Positions 9,301 to 17,962 of a DNA stretch of 64,000 bases are shown here, piece after piece (the first letter of the stretch is position 1; every line of letters starts with the position of its first letter). Origin of the DNA: Actinophytocola algeriensis (GTDB lineage: Bacteria > Actinomycetota > Actinomycetes > Mycobacteriales > Pseudonocardiaceae); contig NZ_JACHJQ010000002.1 of NCBI RefSeq assembly GCF_014203735.1, forward strand, positions 434,001 to 498,000, given 5' to 3'. The notes under the pieces were generated by a model. It did no database searches. It was not told where the DNA came from and saw only the letters and a program-made list of their open reading frames with translations. Both the position numbers and the translations under genes were made by a program.

Positions 9301-9900
9301 ATGACCACTCTCCGGTTCCGGGTGCTCGGCGACTCGCTCGCGGCGGGCGTCGGCTGCACCCGCGTCGAACAAAGCATCGGGCACGTCCTCACCGGTGCGC
9401 TGCGGGCGGCAGGGCACGACATCGAACTCAGCGTCCACGCGGTGCCCGGCGCCCGCTCGGCCGACCTCGCGCCACAGGTGCGGGCGGCGGTCGCGGCGGG
9501 CACCGACCTCGCGTTGCTCGTCATCGGCGCCAACGACCTGACCCGCCTGACGCCACCGGCCGTCGGCGCGCGGCTGCTGCAGGACGCGGTCGCGGGCCTC
9601 GTGACGGCGGGTGCGCGCGTGATCGTCGTGACGGCACCGGACATGGGCGTGCTCGGCCACGTGCCACCGGCGTTCCGCGACATGGTGTCGCAGGCGAGCA
9701 GGCTGTACGCCACCGCCCAGGCCGACGCGGCGACCACCGCGGGCGCGACCGTCGCGCACGTGGGCCCGGAGGTGTTCTCCCGGTTCGCGGCCGACGACCG
9801 CATGTTCTCCGCCGACCGCTTCCACCCGTCGGCGGAGGGCTACGCGGTCATCGCGCGGGAGCTCACCCCGTACGTCCTGGCCGCGGCCCAACCCGTCTGA
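9301..9900 (+). CDS. SGNH/GDSL hydrolase (esterase-like)
   Basis: The product is about 199 residues with the four SGNH blocks. They are GDSLAAG at the very N-terminus (nucleophile Ser), a Gly block around LLVIGANDLTRL (the Asn of GxND), and DRFHPSAEGY with the catalytic Asp and His. The family hydrolyses esters or acyl groups, often deacetylating glycans, which would suit the polysaccharide context, but no substrate can be named. The start is uncertain: ATG 9301 places GDSL at the usual distance from the terminus, whereas an in-frame ATG at 9250 adds 17 residues. There is no signal peptide with the 9301 start. The last 38 bases overlap the end of the convergent SARP-type gene. Confidence 0.8.
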   Translation: MTTLRFRVLGDSLAAGVGCTRVEQSIGHVLTGALRAAGHDIELSVHAVPGARSADLAPQVRAAVAAGTDLALLVIGANDLTRLTPPAVGARLLQDAVAGLVTAGARVIVVTAPDMGVLGHVPPAFRDMVSQASRLYATAQADAATTAGATVAHVGPEVFSRFAADDRMFSADRFHPSAEGYAVIARELTPYVLAAAQPV

Positions 9901-12838
9901 GCCAGTGCGCCGCGCCCGCGCGGGCCGCGACCTCCTCCGCGTGCCGGTGGTGCGGTGCGGCGTCGCGGCCCAGTGCGGCGGCCAGGTCGCCGAGGTAGTG
10001 CGCGACCGGACGCAGCGTCACCAGTCCGCTGCCCGCCCCGGCCAGTTCGTCCGCCGCGGGCAGCAGCTCCTCGTACAACCGCGCCATCGTGGGCCGGTCG
10101 CCCCCGGCGATGGCGGTCAGCGCGTGCAGGCAGGTGCGCACCTCGAACAGCAGGTCGTGTGGCGCGGGCGGGATGTCCGCGCCGCGCGACCTTGACCCGT
10201 CCACCAGCGGTCGGCACCACGGTTCGTGCGCACCGAAGTCCGTCGCGATGTCACCGTCCGCCGGCGGCAGGCCGCGCTGGAGCCGGTCGCACAGCAGGGC
10301 GAGGCCGAGGATGCCGTTGTCCACACCGGACATGCCCGTCCCCGCGAGGCGCGCCGCGGCCGCCCGGTACGCCGCTTCCGCCGGCGCCCCGGTGATGGAC
10401 AGGCGCAGCGCCCGGTACCAGTCGGTGAACACGCCGATCAGCGGGATCCCGTGTTCCGCGCCGAGCCGGTCGGCGGCCGCCGCGTGCCGGTCCGCGGCGG
10501 CCAGGTCGGCCAGCGCCGCGCGAGACTGCACGAGGATCAGGTGCCCGAGCACCTCGAACGGCACCAGGTCGGGCAGCGCGGCCAGTTCGGCGCCGATCGC
10601 GGCCCGGTGCGGCGCCAGCCCGGCCCGGTCGAACGACTGCATGAACCGGGCGTTCAACGCGAACGCCAGCACCGCGGGGTCGTCGAGCCCGCGCGCGAGC
10701 TCCTCCGCCTCCCGCGCCGCGGCACGGGCCCGCTCGTCGCCGGTGTTGCGCAGTTCGAGGGCGATCGTGGCGAGCAGGCGGCTGCGCAGCGCGGGCGGCG
10801 GGTCGTCGGCCAGCGCACGTGCCGCGGCGCCTGCGATCTCCTTCGCCAGTGCGGGGTCGTCGTGTTCGGTCCAGATCGCGGGCACGTCGAACGCCACCAG
10901 CGCGGGTGCCGATCCGAGCAGCTCCGCCCGCAGCGCGCGGGCCTCGGTCAGGGCGCCGGTGACGGCCAGGGTGCGGGCGAGCCCGGCGGTCACGTGGTCG
11001 TCGGGCTCCCCGAACTCGCGCACGACCCGCCACCACCGCACGGCCTGGTGCGGGGCGAACCGCCGTTCCGCGTCCTCGGCCGCGGCCCGCGCATACCGTG
11101 CGGCGGCGGATCCGTTGCCCGCCAGCAGGTAGTGGTGCGCGAGCGCGGCGACCTCGCCGGGTCGCCGTTCCGCCAGTGCCTCGGCTGCCGCCGCGTGCCA
11201 GCGGGCCCGGCGCGACCGCGACACGTCCTCGTACACCGTGTCCCGCACGAGCCCGTGCGTGAACCGGAACCGGCCGGGCCCCTGCTCGACGAGGAAACCG
11301 CGCCGCGCGGCGGTTTCGATGGCGTCGAGCACGTCGCCGGGCAGCAGCTCCAGCTCGACGTCCATGCCGAGGACCGACGCCCGCCGCAGCACGTCCTGGA
11401 CCGTGCCGGGGAGCGTCGCGACGCGGTGGCGCACCACGTCCCGCACCCCGGCGGGCACGTCCGACAGGTCACCGGTGTCGAGGAGCCGTGCCAGCTCGCG
11501 GACGAAGAACGGGTTGCCGCCGCTGCGCTGGTGGATGGCGGCCGCGGTGGCCGCGTCGACGTCCCGGCCGGTGGTGGCGCGGACCAGTGCGGGGATCGCG
11601 GGCACGGGCAGCCCGGTGAGGTACACGCGCACGGGCTCGGCGCGGGCGACGCGGCCGAGGAGGTCCCGCAGCCGAGGCGGCACGTCGGTCGTCCGGTAGG
11701 TCGCGAGCACCAGCACTCGTTGTGGCGGGGGTTCGAGGACCAGCGACGCCAGCAGCGCGAGGGTTGCCTCGTCCGCCCAGTGGAGGTCGTCGAGGACCAC
11801 CAGCAGCGGCGCGTGCCCGCCGAGGTGGGCGGCGACGGCCCGGTGCCAGCGGGCGCGAACCGGGTCGGGTTCCGGTGGGGTACCGGGAAGTGCGTCGAGG
11901 ACGGTGGTCCACGGCCACGCGGCGGGCAGCCCGTCGTCGTCCGGGCTGGTACCCCAGGCGACGGTCCACCCGTGCGCCGACAGGTGGGCCGCGAACGCCT
12001 CCGCGAGCGCGGTCTTGCCAGCACCCGCCTCGCCCGCGACGAGCGCGAGCCGCTCACCGGTGGCGGCCGCGAGCCGTGCCAGCTCCTCGGACCGGCCGAC
12101 GAGCGTGGTCGTGACCGGCTCCGGTGGCGGCGCCTGCGCGAGGATGTCGGCTTCGGCCTGTCGCAACGCCGGTCCGGGGTCCACGCCCAGTTCGTCGGCC
12201 AGCAGCAGGCGCGCGCGGCGCAGGGTGTCGAGCGCGTCGCCCTGGCTGCCGGTGCGGTAGCGGCCGGTGGCGAGCAGCCGCCACGCCTCCTCCCGCCACG
12301 GGTGCGCGTCGACGTGGGCTTCGAGTTCCGGCACGGCCTGCGCGGCGCGACCGGTGTCGATCAGCACGGCCGCGCGGCGCTCCACGGCGAGCAGGCGCAG
12401 CTCGTCGAGGCGGGCGATCTCCCCTCGGGCCCACGGCTGGTCGGCGACGTCGGCGTAGGCGGGCCCGCGCCACAGGGCCAGCGCGGCGTCGATGTCGTCC
12501 GGCGACCCGTGCACGGCGTCCTCGAACCGCCAGGCGTCCACGTCCTCGGCGCGGAGCGCGTACCCGGGCCCGGACGTGATCAGCAGCCGTGCGGGTGTCC
12601 GTGGCGGCCGACCGGGCTCGAGCGCCTTGCGCAGGGCGGCGACGAACGTCTGCACGGCGCCGACCGCACCGTCGGGCGGGTCCTCCCACAGGTCGGCGAC
12701 CAGCATGTCCACGGGCACGACCCGGCCACGCGCGACGAGCAGCCGCGCGAGCACGGCGCGGTGCCGGGGCCCTTTGAGGTCCACCGGGCCGCGCTCGTCC
12801 TCGGCCGTGAGCGGCCCGAGCACCCGGAACGTGATCAC
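9863..12838 (-). CDS. SARP/BTAD-type transcriptional regulator with AAA-type NTPase domain
   Basis: This 991-residue protein starts with an OmpR-type winged helix (FRVLGPL, LKGPRHRAVLARLL, residues 1-90). A bacterial transcriptional activation domain follows (about 95-245, RLDELRLLAVERR, DELGVDPGPALR), then an AAA-type NTPase with P-loop GEAGAGKT near 269-276 and a Walker-B-like LLVVLDDLHWAD. The helical C-terminal half resembles TPR repeats. There is no C-terminal LuxR helix. Such large SARPs usually switch on nearby biosynthetic or secreted-enzyme genes. The GTG at 12838 is preceded by TAGGCT (12846-12851) exactly seven bases upstream and no ribosome-binding site, fitting a leaderless mRNA. 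It diverges from the hydrolase at 12906. The family call is firm; target and signal are unknown. Confidence 0.85.
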   Translation of the reverse strand: MITFRVLGPLTAEDERGPVDLKGPRHRAVLARLLVARGRVVPVDMLVADLWEDPPDGAVGAVQTFVAALRKALEPGRPPRTPARLLITSGPGYALRAEDVDAWRFEDAVHGSPDDIDAALALWRGPAYADVADQPWARGEIARLDELRLLAVERRAAVLIDTGRAAQAVPELEAHVDAHPWREEAWRLLATGRYRTGSQGDALDTLRRARLLLADELGVDPGPALRQAEADILAQAPPPEPVTTTLVGRSEELARLAAATGERLALVAGEAGAGKTALAEAFAAHLSAHGWTVAWGTSPDDDGLPAAWPWTTVLDALPGTPPEPDPVRARWHRAVAAHLGGHAPLLVVLDDLHWADEATLALLASLVLEPPPQRVLVLATYRTTDVPPRLRDLLGRVARAEPVRVYLTGLPVPAIPALVRATTGRDVDAATAAAIHQRSGGNPFFVRELARLLDTGDLSDVPAGVRDVVRHRVATLPGTVQDVLRRASVLGMDVELELLPGDVLDAIETAARRGFLVEQGPGRFRFTHGLVRDTVYEDVSRSRRARWHAAAAEALAERRPGEVAALAHHYLLAGNGSAAARYARAAAEDAERRFAPHQAVRWWRVVREFGEPDDHVTAGLARTLAVTGALTEARALRAELLGSAPALVAFDVPAIWTEHDDPALAKEIAGAAARALADDPPPALRSRLLATIALELRNTGDERARAAAREAEELARGLDDPAVLAFALNARFMQSFDRAGLAPHRAAIGAELAALPDLVPFEVLGHLILVQSRAALADLAAADRHAAAADRLGAEHGIPLIGVFTDWYRALRLSITGAPAEAAYRAAAARLAGTGMSGVDNGILGLALLCDRLQRGLPPADGDIATDFGAHEPWCRPLVDGSRSRGADIPPAPHDLLFEVRTCLHALTAIAGGDRPTMARLYEELLPAADELAGAGSGLVTLRPVAHYLGDLAAALGRDAAPHHRHAEEVAARAGAAHWLRRVGPRPGRTG

Positions 12839-12905
12839 CGGTCGCAGCCTAGCCCGCTGATCCGCTGCTGACCGGCCGCTGATTCGCGGCTCGCATGCTC
12901 GCCGC

Positions 12906-13772
12906 ATGCAACTCCCAGGATTCGACTACCAGCGCGTTCCCGTCGCCGACGGCGTCTCACTGAACGTGGCCGTCGCAGGCACGGGTCACCCGGTCGTGCT
13001 GCTGCACGGCTTCCCGCAGACCCACCTGATGTGGCGGCACGTGGCCGCCGACCTCGCGACCGATCACACGGTCATCTGCCCCGACCTGCGCGGCTACGGC
13101 GCCAGCGACAAGCCTGCCGACGAGGGCGGTGCGTATTCGAAACGAACGATGGCGGCGGACGTGGTGGCCGTGGCACGCGCGCTGGGTCATCCCCGTTTCG
13201 CGCTGGCGGGCCACGACCGGGGCGCGCTGGTCGCCATCCGCGCAGGCCTGGACCACCCGGACGCGGTGACCCGGCTCGCGTCACTCGACGTGCTGCCGAC
13301 GCTGGACATGTGGGACGTGCTGCACGGCGTGTCGGCGTCGGTCGCGTTCCACCTGTACCTGATGGCGCAGCCGCCGGGCCTGCCGGAGACGATGATCGCG
13401 GGCGCGCCGGACGAGTTCTTCGGGTACTTCCTCGACCTGTGGGCACGCGACCCGTCCGCGGTCCCGCCCGATGTCCGCGCGGAGTACCTGCGCGCGAGCC
13501 GCGAGGCGATCCCGTCGATCGTGGCGGACTACCGGGCGTCGGCCACGGTCGACGTGACCGACGACGCGGCCTCCCGCGCGGCAGGCGCGGTCCTGCGGAT
13601 GCCGGTGACGGTGCTGCAACAGGACTGGGGCGCGGCCCTCGGTTACGACGCGACGGCGGTGTGGCGGCCGTGGGCTCCGGACCTGACCCACGTGACGGTG
13701 ACGTGCGGCCACTTCATGGCCGAGGAGGCTCCTGCGGAGGTGATCAAGCACCTCCGGGGGATGCTCGTGTGA
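12906..13772 (+). CDS. Alpha/beta hydrolase of the haloacetate dehalogenase / epoxide hydrolase group
   Basis: The product has 288 residues and a complete alpha/beta fold. HGFP marks the oxyanion region, GHDRG the nucleophile elbow with Asp104, and CGHFMAEE the catalytic His269. An Asp nucleophile rather than Ser, together with LRGYGASDKP, places it with fluoroacetate dehalogenases and soluble epoxide hydrolases rather than with esterases. It is cytoplasmic, with no signal sequence. It is divergent from the SARP regulator with 67 bases between the starts, so the regulator may control it. No Shine-Dalgarno is obvious. The exact substrate is not predictable from the sequence. Confidence 0.8.
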   Translation: MQLPGFDYQRVPVADGVSLNVAVAGTGHPVVLLHGFPQTHLMWRHVAADLATDHTVICPDLRGYGASDKPADEGGAYSKRTMAADVVAVARALGHPRFALAGHDRGALVAIRAGLDHPDAVTRLASLDVLPTLDMWDVLHGVSASVAFHLYLMAQPPGLPETMIAGAPDEFFGYFLDLWARDPSAVPPDVRAEYLRASREAIPSIVADYRASATVDVTDDAASRAAGAVLRMPVTVLQQDWGAALGYDATAVWRPWAPDLTHVTVTCGHFMAEEAPAEVIKHLRGMLV

Positions 13773-13887
13773 GTGCTTCGCTCGGCAGTCTTTCGGGGTG
13801 GTGTGTGGGCTCGCGCCCGGGCGTTGTGTTGTGCCCGCTCGCTTCGCGGGTGGCTTCGTGGTGTCCGCCGCGTGTGGGTGGTTCTCG

Positions 13888-14106
13888 TCAGTTGCCCGCG
13901 CGGTTCCAGGCGGTCGTGAACTCGGGCAGGGAGATCGTCCCGTCCTTGTCCGAGTCCGCGTCGGCGAAGATCTCCGTGATCTCCTGGTCGGTGATCTCCT
14001 CGCCGCGGGCGGTCATGGCGGCCCGGAACTCGGCGCTGGTGATCTGGCCGTCGTCGTTGCCGTCGAACTCGGTGAACGTGGCGGTCAGTTCGGCGTCGGT
14101 CGCCAT
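13888..14106 (-). CDS. Small two-EF-hand calcium-binding protein
   Basis: The ATG at 14106 is preceded by AGGAGG at seven-base spacing, which decides the start and gives 72 residues. There are two canonical EF-hand loops at residues 15-26 (DGNDDGQITSAE) and 51-62 (DSDKDGTISLPE), each with Asp, Asn or Glu at the ligand positions. It resembles calerythrin-type actinobacterial calcium sensors or buffers but is half their length, so it may dimerise. It lacks a signal peptide and is therefore cytoplasmic. About 115 bases of non-coding sequence separate its stop from the hydrolase gene. That stretch contains only a weak CCCGC/GCGGG hairpin at 13834-13850. Confidence 0.85.
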   Translation of the reverse strand: MATDAELTATFTEFDGNDDGQITSAEFRAAMTARGEEITDQEITEIFADADSDKDGTISLPEFTTAWNRAGN

Positions 14107-14201
14107 GGTGGGGCCTCCTGGGTCGGGGGCGCCAAGAATAGTGCACACGATGGGGTGAGAGCGCCGACATCGGCACCGGGGAAAGGGTTAGCTTCCATCG
14201 C

Positions 14202-15290
14202 GTGTCGTCTCGGGTGCTTCCTGCCGTGCTGGCCGTGTCCCTCGGTGTGTTCCTCGCGGTGCTGCTGCTCGTGCCGTTCGTGTTCCGCAGTTACCGCAAG
14301 CGCGGCGAGGTCGGGCTCGGGCCGGGGATCCTCGCGTTCGCCTTCCTGGTCTACGGGCTCGCGCTCGTCGCCTACACGCTGTTCCCGGTGCCGCAGCTCG
14401 ACGACGCCTGGTGCGCCCGCCACCCCACCTTCACCCACCCGCAGCTGAACCCGCTGCGGTTCCTCTCCGACATCGCCAAGGACCGGGTCGCGCCCGGCTG
14501 GCGCGGTGTCCTCACCAACCCCGCCGTGCAGCAGGTCGTGTTCAACATCGCCCTGTTCGTGCCGCTCGGGGCCTACCTGCGGCACCGGAGGATCAACCCG
14601 TTCCGGGTGGTCGCCGCCGGGTTCGCCGTGTCCCTCCTGATCGAGTGCACCCAGCTGACCGGCAACTGGTTCCTCTACCCGTGCCCGTACCGGCTGTTCG
14701 ATGTGGACGACCTGCTCGCCAACACCCTCGGCACGGCCGTCGGCCTCATGTTCGCCCCGCTGCTGCGCAGGATGTACGGCCGCACCGACCTCCCCGCCGA
14801 GGCACCCCGGCCCGTCACCACCGGCCGCCGCTGGCTCGGCATGCTCGTCGACCTCGTCTCGGTGACGTTGCTCGGTGGGGTGTTCTCCGTCGCCTCCCTG
14901 CTCATCGCCGGCACCGACAACCGGATCCTCAACCCGTGGCTGCCCGCCGTGTTGCTGCTCGCGGTGCCCGCGCTCGGGGCCAACGGCGCGACACTCGGTC
15001 AGCGCGCGGTGCGGTTGAAGCGGGTGCGGGCCGACGGCGGCCGGGCCGGGCTCCTCGTCCTGCCCGCCCTCGCGGGCGGCACCTTCGGCTACTTCGCCCT
15101 CACCGGACTCGGCGGTGACGCGAGCTCGTGGTCCGGCCTGATGCTGCTGGCGTGCGGCATCCTCGCGTGGCGGCCCCGGTCGCACCGCGGGCTGTCGGGA
15201 CTGGTGTCCGGCCTGTACGTGGTGGACGCACGCGGGTCGGTCAGCGAGGAGCTGTCGACTCCCGTTCGACCAGGTGCACGTCCAGGGTGA
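14202..15290 (+). CDS. VanZ-RDD fusion membrane protein
   Basis: The GTG at 14202 gives a 362-residue integral membrane protein. The first half (about 5-190) is a VanZ-like domain with four or five helices and conserved words such as LNPLRFL, NIALFVPLGAYLRH, IECTQL and RLFDVDDLLANTLG. VanZ confers low-level teicoplanin resistance in enterococci, but most actinobacterial homologues have no known role. The second half (about 205-330) looks like an RDD domain, with LVDLVSV near its beginning and GATLGQRAVRLKRV typical of the family's TLGK-R motif. The gene diverges from the EF-hand gene. Its 3' end overlaps the end of the convergent LacI-type repressor gene by 50 bases. Confidence 0.75.
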   Translation: MSSRVLPAVLAVSLGVFLAVLLLVPFVFRSYRKRGEVGLGPGILAFAFLVYGLALVAYTLFPVPQLDDAWCARHPTFTHPQLNPLRFLSDIAKDRVAPGWRGVLTNPAVQQVVFNIALFVPLGAYLRHRRINPFRVVAAGFAVSLLIECTQLTGNWFLYPCPYRLFDVDDLLANTLGTAVGLMFAPLLRRMYGRTDLPAEAPRPVTTGRRWLGMLVDLVSVTLLGGVFSVASLLIAGTDNRILNPWLPAVLLLAVPALGANGATLGQRAVRLKRVRADGGRAGLLVLPALAGGTFGYFALTGLGGDASSWSGLMLLACGILAWRPRSHRGLSGLVSGLYVVDARGSVSEELSTPVRPGARPG

Positions 15291-16248
15291 CCGGCTCGGC
15301 GGGGCGGTCGCGCTTCTCGACGGCGGCCAGCAGCAGGTCGACCGCCATCGCCGCCTTCGTCGGGATGTCCTGTGCCACCGTGGTCAGCTTCGGGGTCACT
15401 ATCGCGGAGAGGTCGAGGTCGTCGAAGCCGACCACCGACACCACGCCCGGCACCGGAACCCCGGTCTCCACCAGCCCGGCCATGACGCCGATCGCGAGGA
15501 TGTCGGCCGTCGCGAACACCGCGGTGGCCGACGGGAAGTCCGCGCGCAGCCGCAGACCCAGCTCCCTGCCGCTCGCGTGCGTGGTGTTGACCGTCGCGAT
15601 GAGACTGTCCGACCAGGACAGACCACGGTCGGCGAAGGCCTGCCGGAACCCTTCGAAGCGCTGGTGCACGACCCCGACGTCCGAAAAGGACGGACCGGCG
15701 AACAGGATCTCGCGGTGGCCGAGGCCGAGCAGGTGCGCGGCGGCGATGCGGCCGCCCTCGAAGTCGTCGGAACGGACCCCGGTGGCGAGCCGGTTCCGCG
15801 AGTAGCTGTCGACCGCCAGCACCGGCACGGTCACGTCGAGCGCGTCGACCTCCTCGTCGAGGAAACCCAGCAGCACGGCGCCGTCCAGGCTCCACGACTG
15901 CAACGCCTCCCCCACCTCGTCCGGGTGCGCGATGCCGCGCAGCAGCAGGTGGTAGCCGCGTTTGCGCAGCGCTCGCTCGATCTGGCCGAGGATCGCGCCG
16001 GTGTGCGGGCTCAGCGTGAGGCTGTCCTCGTCCGCGGCGGGCACCAGCAGCCCGATCAGCCGCGACGACCGCGCGGCGAGGCTGCGGGCCGACGCGCTCG
16101 GCACGTAACCACGCTCGGCGACGATCCGCCTGACCCGCTCGATCGTCTCCGGTGACACCCGCGCACGGTTGCCGTTGATCACGTTCGAGACGGTCATCAT
16201 GCTCACGCCCGCCTCGTTCGCGATGTCCTTGAGCGTGACCCGAACCAA
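15241..16248 (-). CDS. LacI-family repressor of the adjacent alpha-glucan operon
   Basis: The N-terminal helix-turn-helix (TLKDIANEAGVSMMTVSNVING, in two parts across residues 4-25) is classic LacI/GalR, followed by a periplasmic-binding-like sensor domain (about 60-335). The TTG at 16248 is chosen because GGAGGG lies eight bases upstream and it places the HTH at the expected terminus. The resulting protein has 335 residues. It diverges from the GH13 operon with 85 bases between the starts, and a near-perfect palindrome in that gap is the likely operator. It probably represses the GH13-ABC-GH87 operon, and perhaps itself, until an imported oligosaccharide binds. Family secure; the ligand is inferred. 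Confidence 0.9.
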   Translation of the reverse strand: MVRVTLKDIANEAGVSMMTVSNVINGNRARVSPETIERVRRIVAERGYVPSASARSLAARSSRLIGLLVPAADEDSLTLSPHTGAILGQIERALRKRGYHLLLRGIAHPDEVGEALQSWSLDGAVLLGFLDEEVDALDVTVPVLAVDSYSRNRLATGVRSDDFEGGRIAAAHLLGLGHREILFAGPSFSDVGVVHQRFEGFRQAFADRGLSWSDSLIATVNTTHASGRELGLRLRADFPSATAVFATADILAIGVMAGLVETGVPVPGVVSVVGFDDLDLSAIVTPKLTTVAQDIPTKAAMAVDLLLAAVEKRDRPAEPVTLDVHLVERESTAPR

Positions 16249-16262
16249 CCGACATCCCTCCG

Positions 16263-16292
16263 TTGACAGCTTCGCCCGGTCAACATTACCGT
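16263..16292 (+). promoter_or_regulatory. Predicted promoter of the GH13-ABC-GH87 operon
   Basis: TTGACA at 16263-16268 and TACCGT at 16287-16292 are separated by 18 bases. The predicted start of transcription falls at about 16299, inside the downstream palindrome. The -35 matches the housekeeping consensus exactly; the -10 is a typical actinobacterial TAnnnT. Confidence 0.6.
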
Positions 16293-16297
16293 ACGGC

Positions 16298-16315
16298 AGG
16301 TATAGCGCTAAACCT
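16298..16315. promoter_or_regulatory. Predicted LacI-family operator
   Basis: AGGTATAGCGCTAAACCT is an 18-bp palindrome centred on a CG step, with one mismatched pair out of nine. The AGCGCT core is characteristic of LacI/GalR-family operators. It overlaps the predicted transcription start of the GH13 operon and lies 50 bases upstream of the repressor start codon. Binding there would block the operon and could autoregulate the repressor. Confidence 0.7.
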
Positions 16316-16333
16316 ACTCGCACGAGGAGCGCA

Positions 16334-17941
16334 GTGAGCACAGCCGAGTGGTGGCGGAACGCGGTGATCTACCAGGTCTACCCGCGCAGCTTCGCCGACG
16401 GGAACGACGACGGGACCGGTGACCTGGCCGGGGTTCGCGCCCGGCTGCCGCACCTGCGCGACCTGGGCGTGGACGCCATCTGGTTCACCCCCTGGTACTC
16501 CTCGCCCCTGGCCGACGGCGGCTACGACGTGGCCGACTACCGCACGATCGACCCGGCGTTCGGCACCGTCGAGGAGGCGGAGCTGCTGATCGCCGACGCG
16601 GCCGCGCTCGGCATCCGCACGATCGTCGACATCGTGCCCAACCACGTGTCCGACCGGCACGTGTGGTTCCGCGCCGCGCTCGCCGCCGGACCGGGATCGC
16701 CGGAGCGGGAACGGTTCTGGTTCCACCCAGGCCGCGGCGCGAACGGCGACGAGCCGCCGACGGACTGGGTGTCGAGCTTCTCCGGCGGCACCTGGACCCG
16801 CACCACGAACCCCGACGGCACGCCCGGCGAGTGGTACCTGCACCTGTTCGCGCAGCAGCAGCCGGACCTGAACTGGAACCACCAGGACGTGCGCCGCGAA
16901 CACACCGACGTGCTGCGGTTCTGGTTCGACCGCGGTGTCGCGGGGGTGCGGATCGACTCGGCGACCATGCCGGTCAAGGACCCCGCGTTCCCGGACGCGG
17001 ACCGCGAGTTCGCGCCGGGCACGCACCCGTTCCTGGACCGCGACGAGTTGCACGACATCTACCGGTCGTGGCGCGCGGTCGCCGACTCCTACGCCGAGCC
17101 GAGGGTGCTGGTCGGCGAGATCTGGCTCGCCGACCCGGAGCGGTTCGCCCGGTACCTGCGGCCCGACGAGATGCACACCGCGTTCAACTTCGACTTCATG
17201 ATGCGGCCGTGGGACCCCGGGCAGCTGCGGGACGCCATCGTGTCCACACTGGACGCGCACCGGCCGGTCGGCGCGCCTGCGACGTGGGTGCTGTCCAACC
17301 ACGACGTCACCCGCGCCGCCACCCGGTACGGCCGCGCGGACAGCTCGTTCGGGTTCGAGGCGCGCCGGTTCGGCATCCCCACCGACCTCGCGCTCGGCAC
17401 CAGAAGGGCGCGCGCGGCCGCGTTGCTGACCGGAGCGCTGCCCGGCTCGCTGTACGTCTACCAGGGCGACGAGCTGGGGCTGCCGGAGGTGGAGGACCTG
17501 CCCCTCGAGGTGCTGCAGGACCCCATGCACTTCCGGTCGAACGGCATCGACCCCGGCCGCGACGGCTGCCGCGTGCCGCTGCCGTGGACGGCCGACGGGC
17601 CGTCGTTCGGGTTCGGCGGACCGAAGCCGTGGCTGCCACAACCCGAGGACTGGGGCCGGTACTCCGTCGAGGAGCAGGACGGCGACCCGGCGTCCATGCT
17701 GTCGCTGTACCGGACCATGATCGCGATCCGCCGCGCGGAGCCGGGGCTGCGCGGCGCGGACTTCGCCTGGTTGTCCACATCGGACGACGTGCTGGGGTTC
17801 CGCCGGGGTGACGTGCTGTGCGTCGTCAACCTCGGAGACACCCCGGCCGACCTGCCTGCGCACACCGGGGTGCTGCTCACCAGCGGTGACCTGACCGGCG
17901 GCGCCCTTCCACCCGACACCGCAGCCTGGCTGCGTTCCTGA
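16334..17941 (+). CDS. GH13 alpha-glucosidase (oligo-1,6-glucosidase-like), intracellular
   Basis: The GTG at 16334 has GAGGAG eight bases upstream and yields 535 residues without a signal peptide. The four GH13 regions are present: DIVPNH (from residue 99), GVRIDSATM with nucleophile Asp208, GEIW with acid/base Glu262, and SNHD with transition-state Asp324. The sequence resembles alpha-glucosidases that split oligosaccharides at the non-reducing end. Being cytosolic and first in an operon with sugar-import genes, it should hydrolyse imported gluco-oligosaccharides to glucose. The secreted GH87 in the same operon suggests alpha-1,3-linked (nigero-) oligosaccharides as substrate, which is inference. 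It is controlled by the LacI-type repressor just upstream. Confidence 0.88.
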   Translation: MSTAEWWRNAVIYQVYPRSFADGNDDGTGDLAGVRARLPHLRDLGVDAIWFTPWYSSPLADGGYDVADYRTIDPAFGTVEEAELLIADAAALGIRTIVDIVPNHVSDRHVWFRAALAAGPGSPERERFWFHPGRGANGDEPPTDWVSSFSGGTWTRTTNPDGTPGEWYLHLFAQQQPDLNWNHQDVRREHTDVLRFWFDRGVAGVRIDSATMPVKDPAFPDADREFAPGTHPFLDRDELHDIYRSWRAVADSYAEPRVLVGEIWLADPERFARYLRPDEMHTAFNFDFMMRPWDPGQLRDAIVSTLDAHRPVGAPATWVLSNHDVTRAATRYGRADSSFGFEARRFGIPTDLALGTRRARAAALLTGALPGSLYVYQGDELGLPEVEDLPLEVLQDPMHFRSNGIDPGRDGCRVPLPWTADGPSFGFGGPKPWLPQPEDWGRYSVEEQDGDPASMLSLYRTMIAIRRAEPGLRGADFAWLSTSDDVLGFRRGDVLCVVNLGDTPADLPAHTGVLLTSGDLTGGALPPDTAAWLRS

Positions 17942-17962
17942 CCATCCCCAAAGGGAGCGACA

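Noticed and set aside
15241-16341. Longer version of the LacI-type protein with 31 extra residues
   Set aside because: It would run through the operator and promoter; the TTG at 16248 has a clear GGAGGG and puts the HTH at the terminus.
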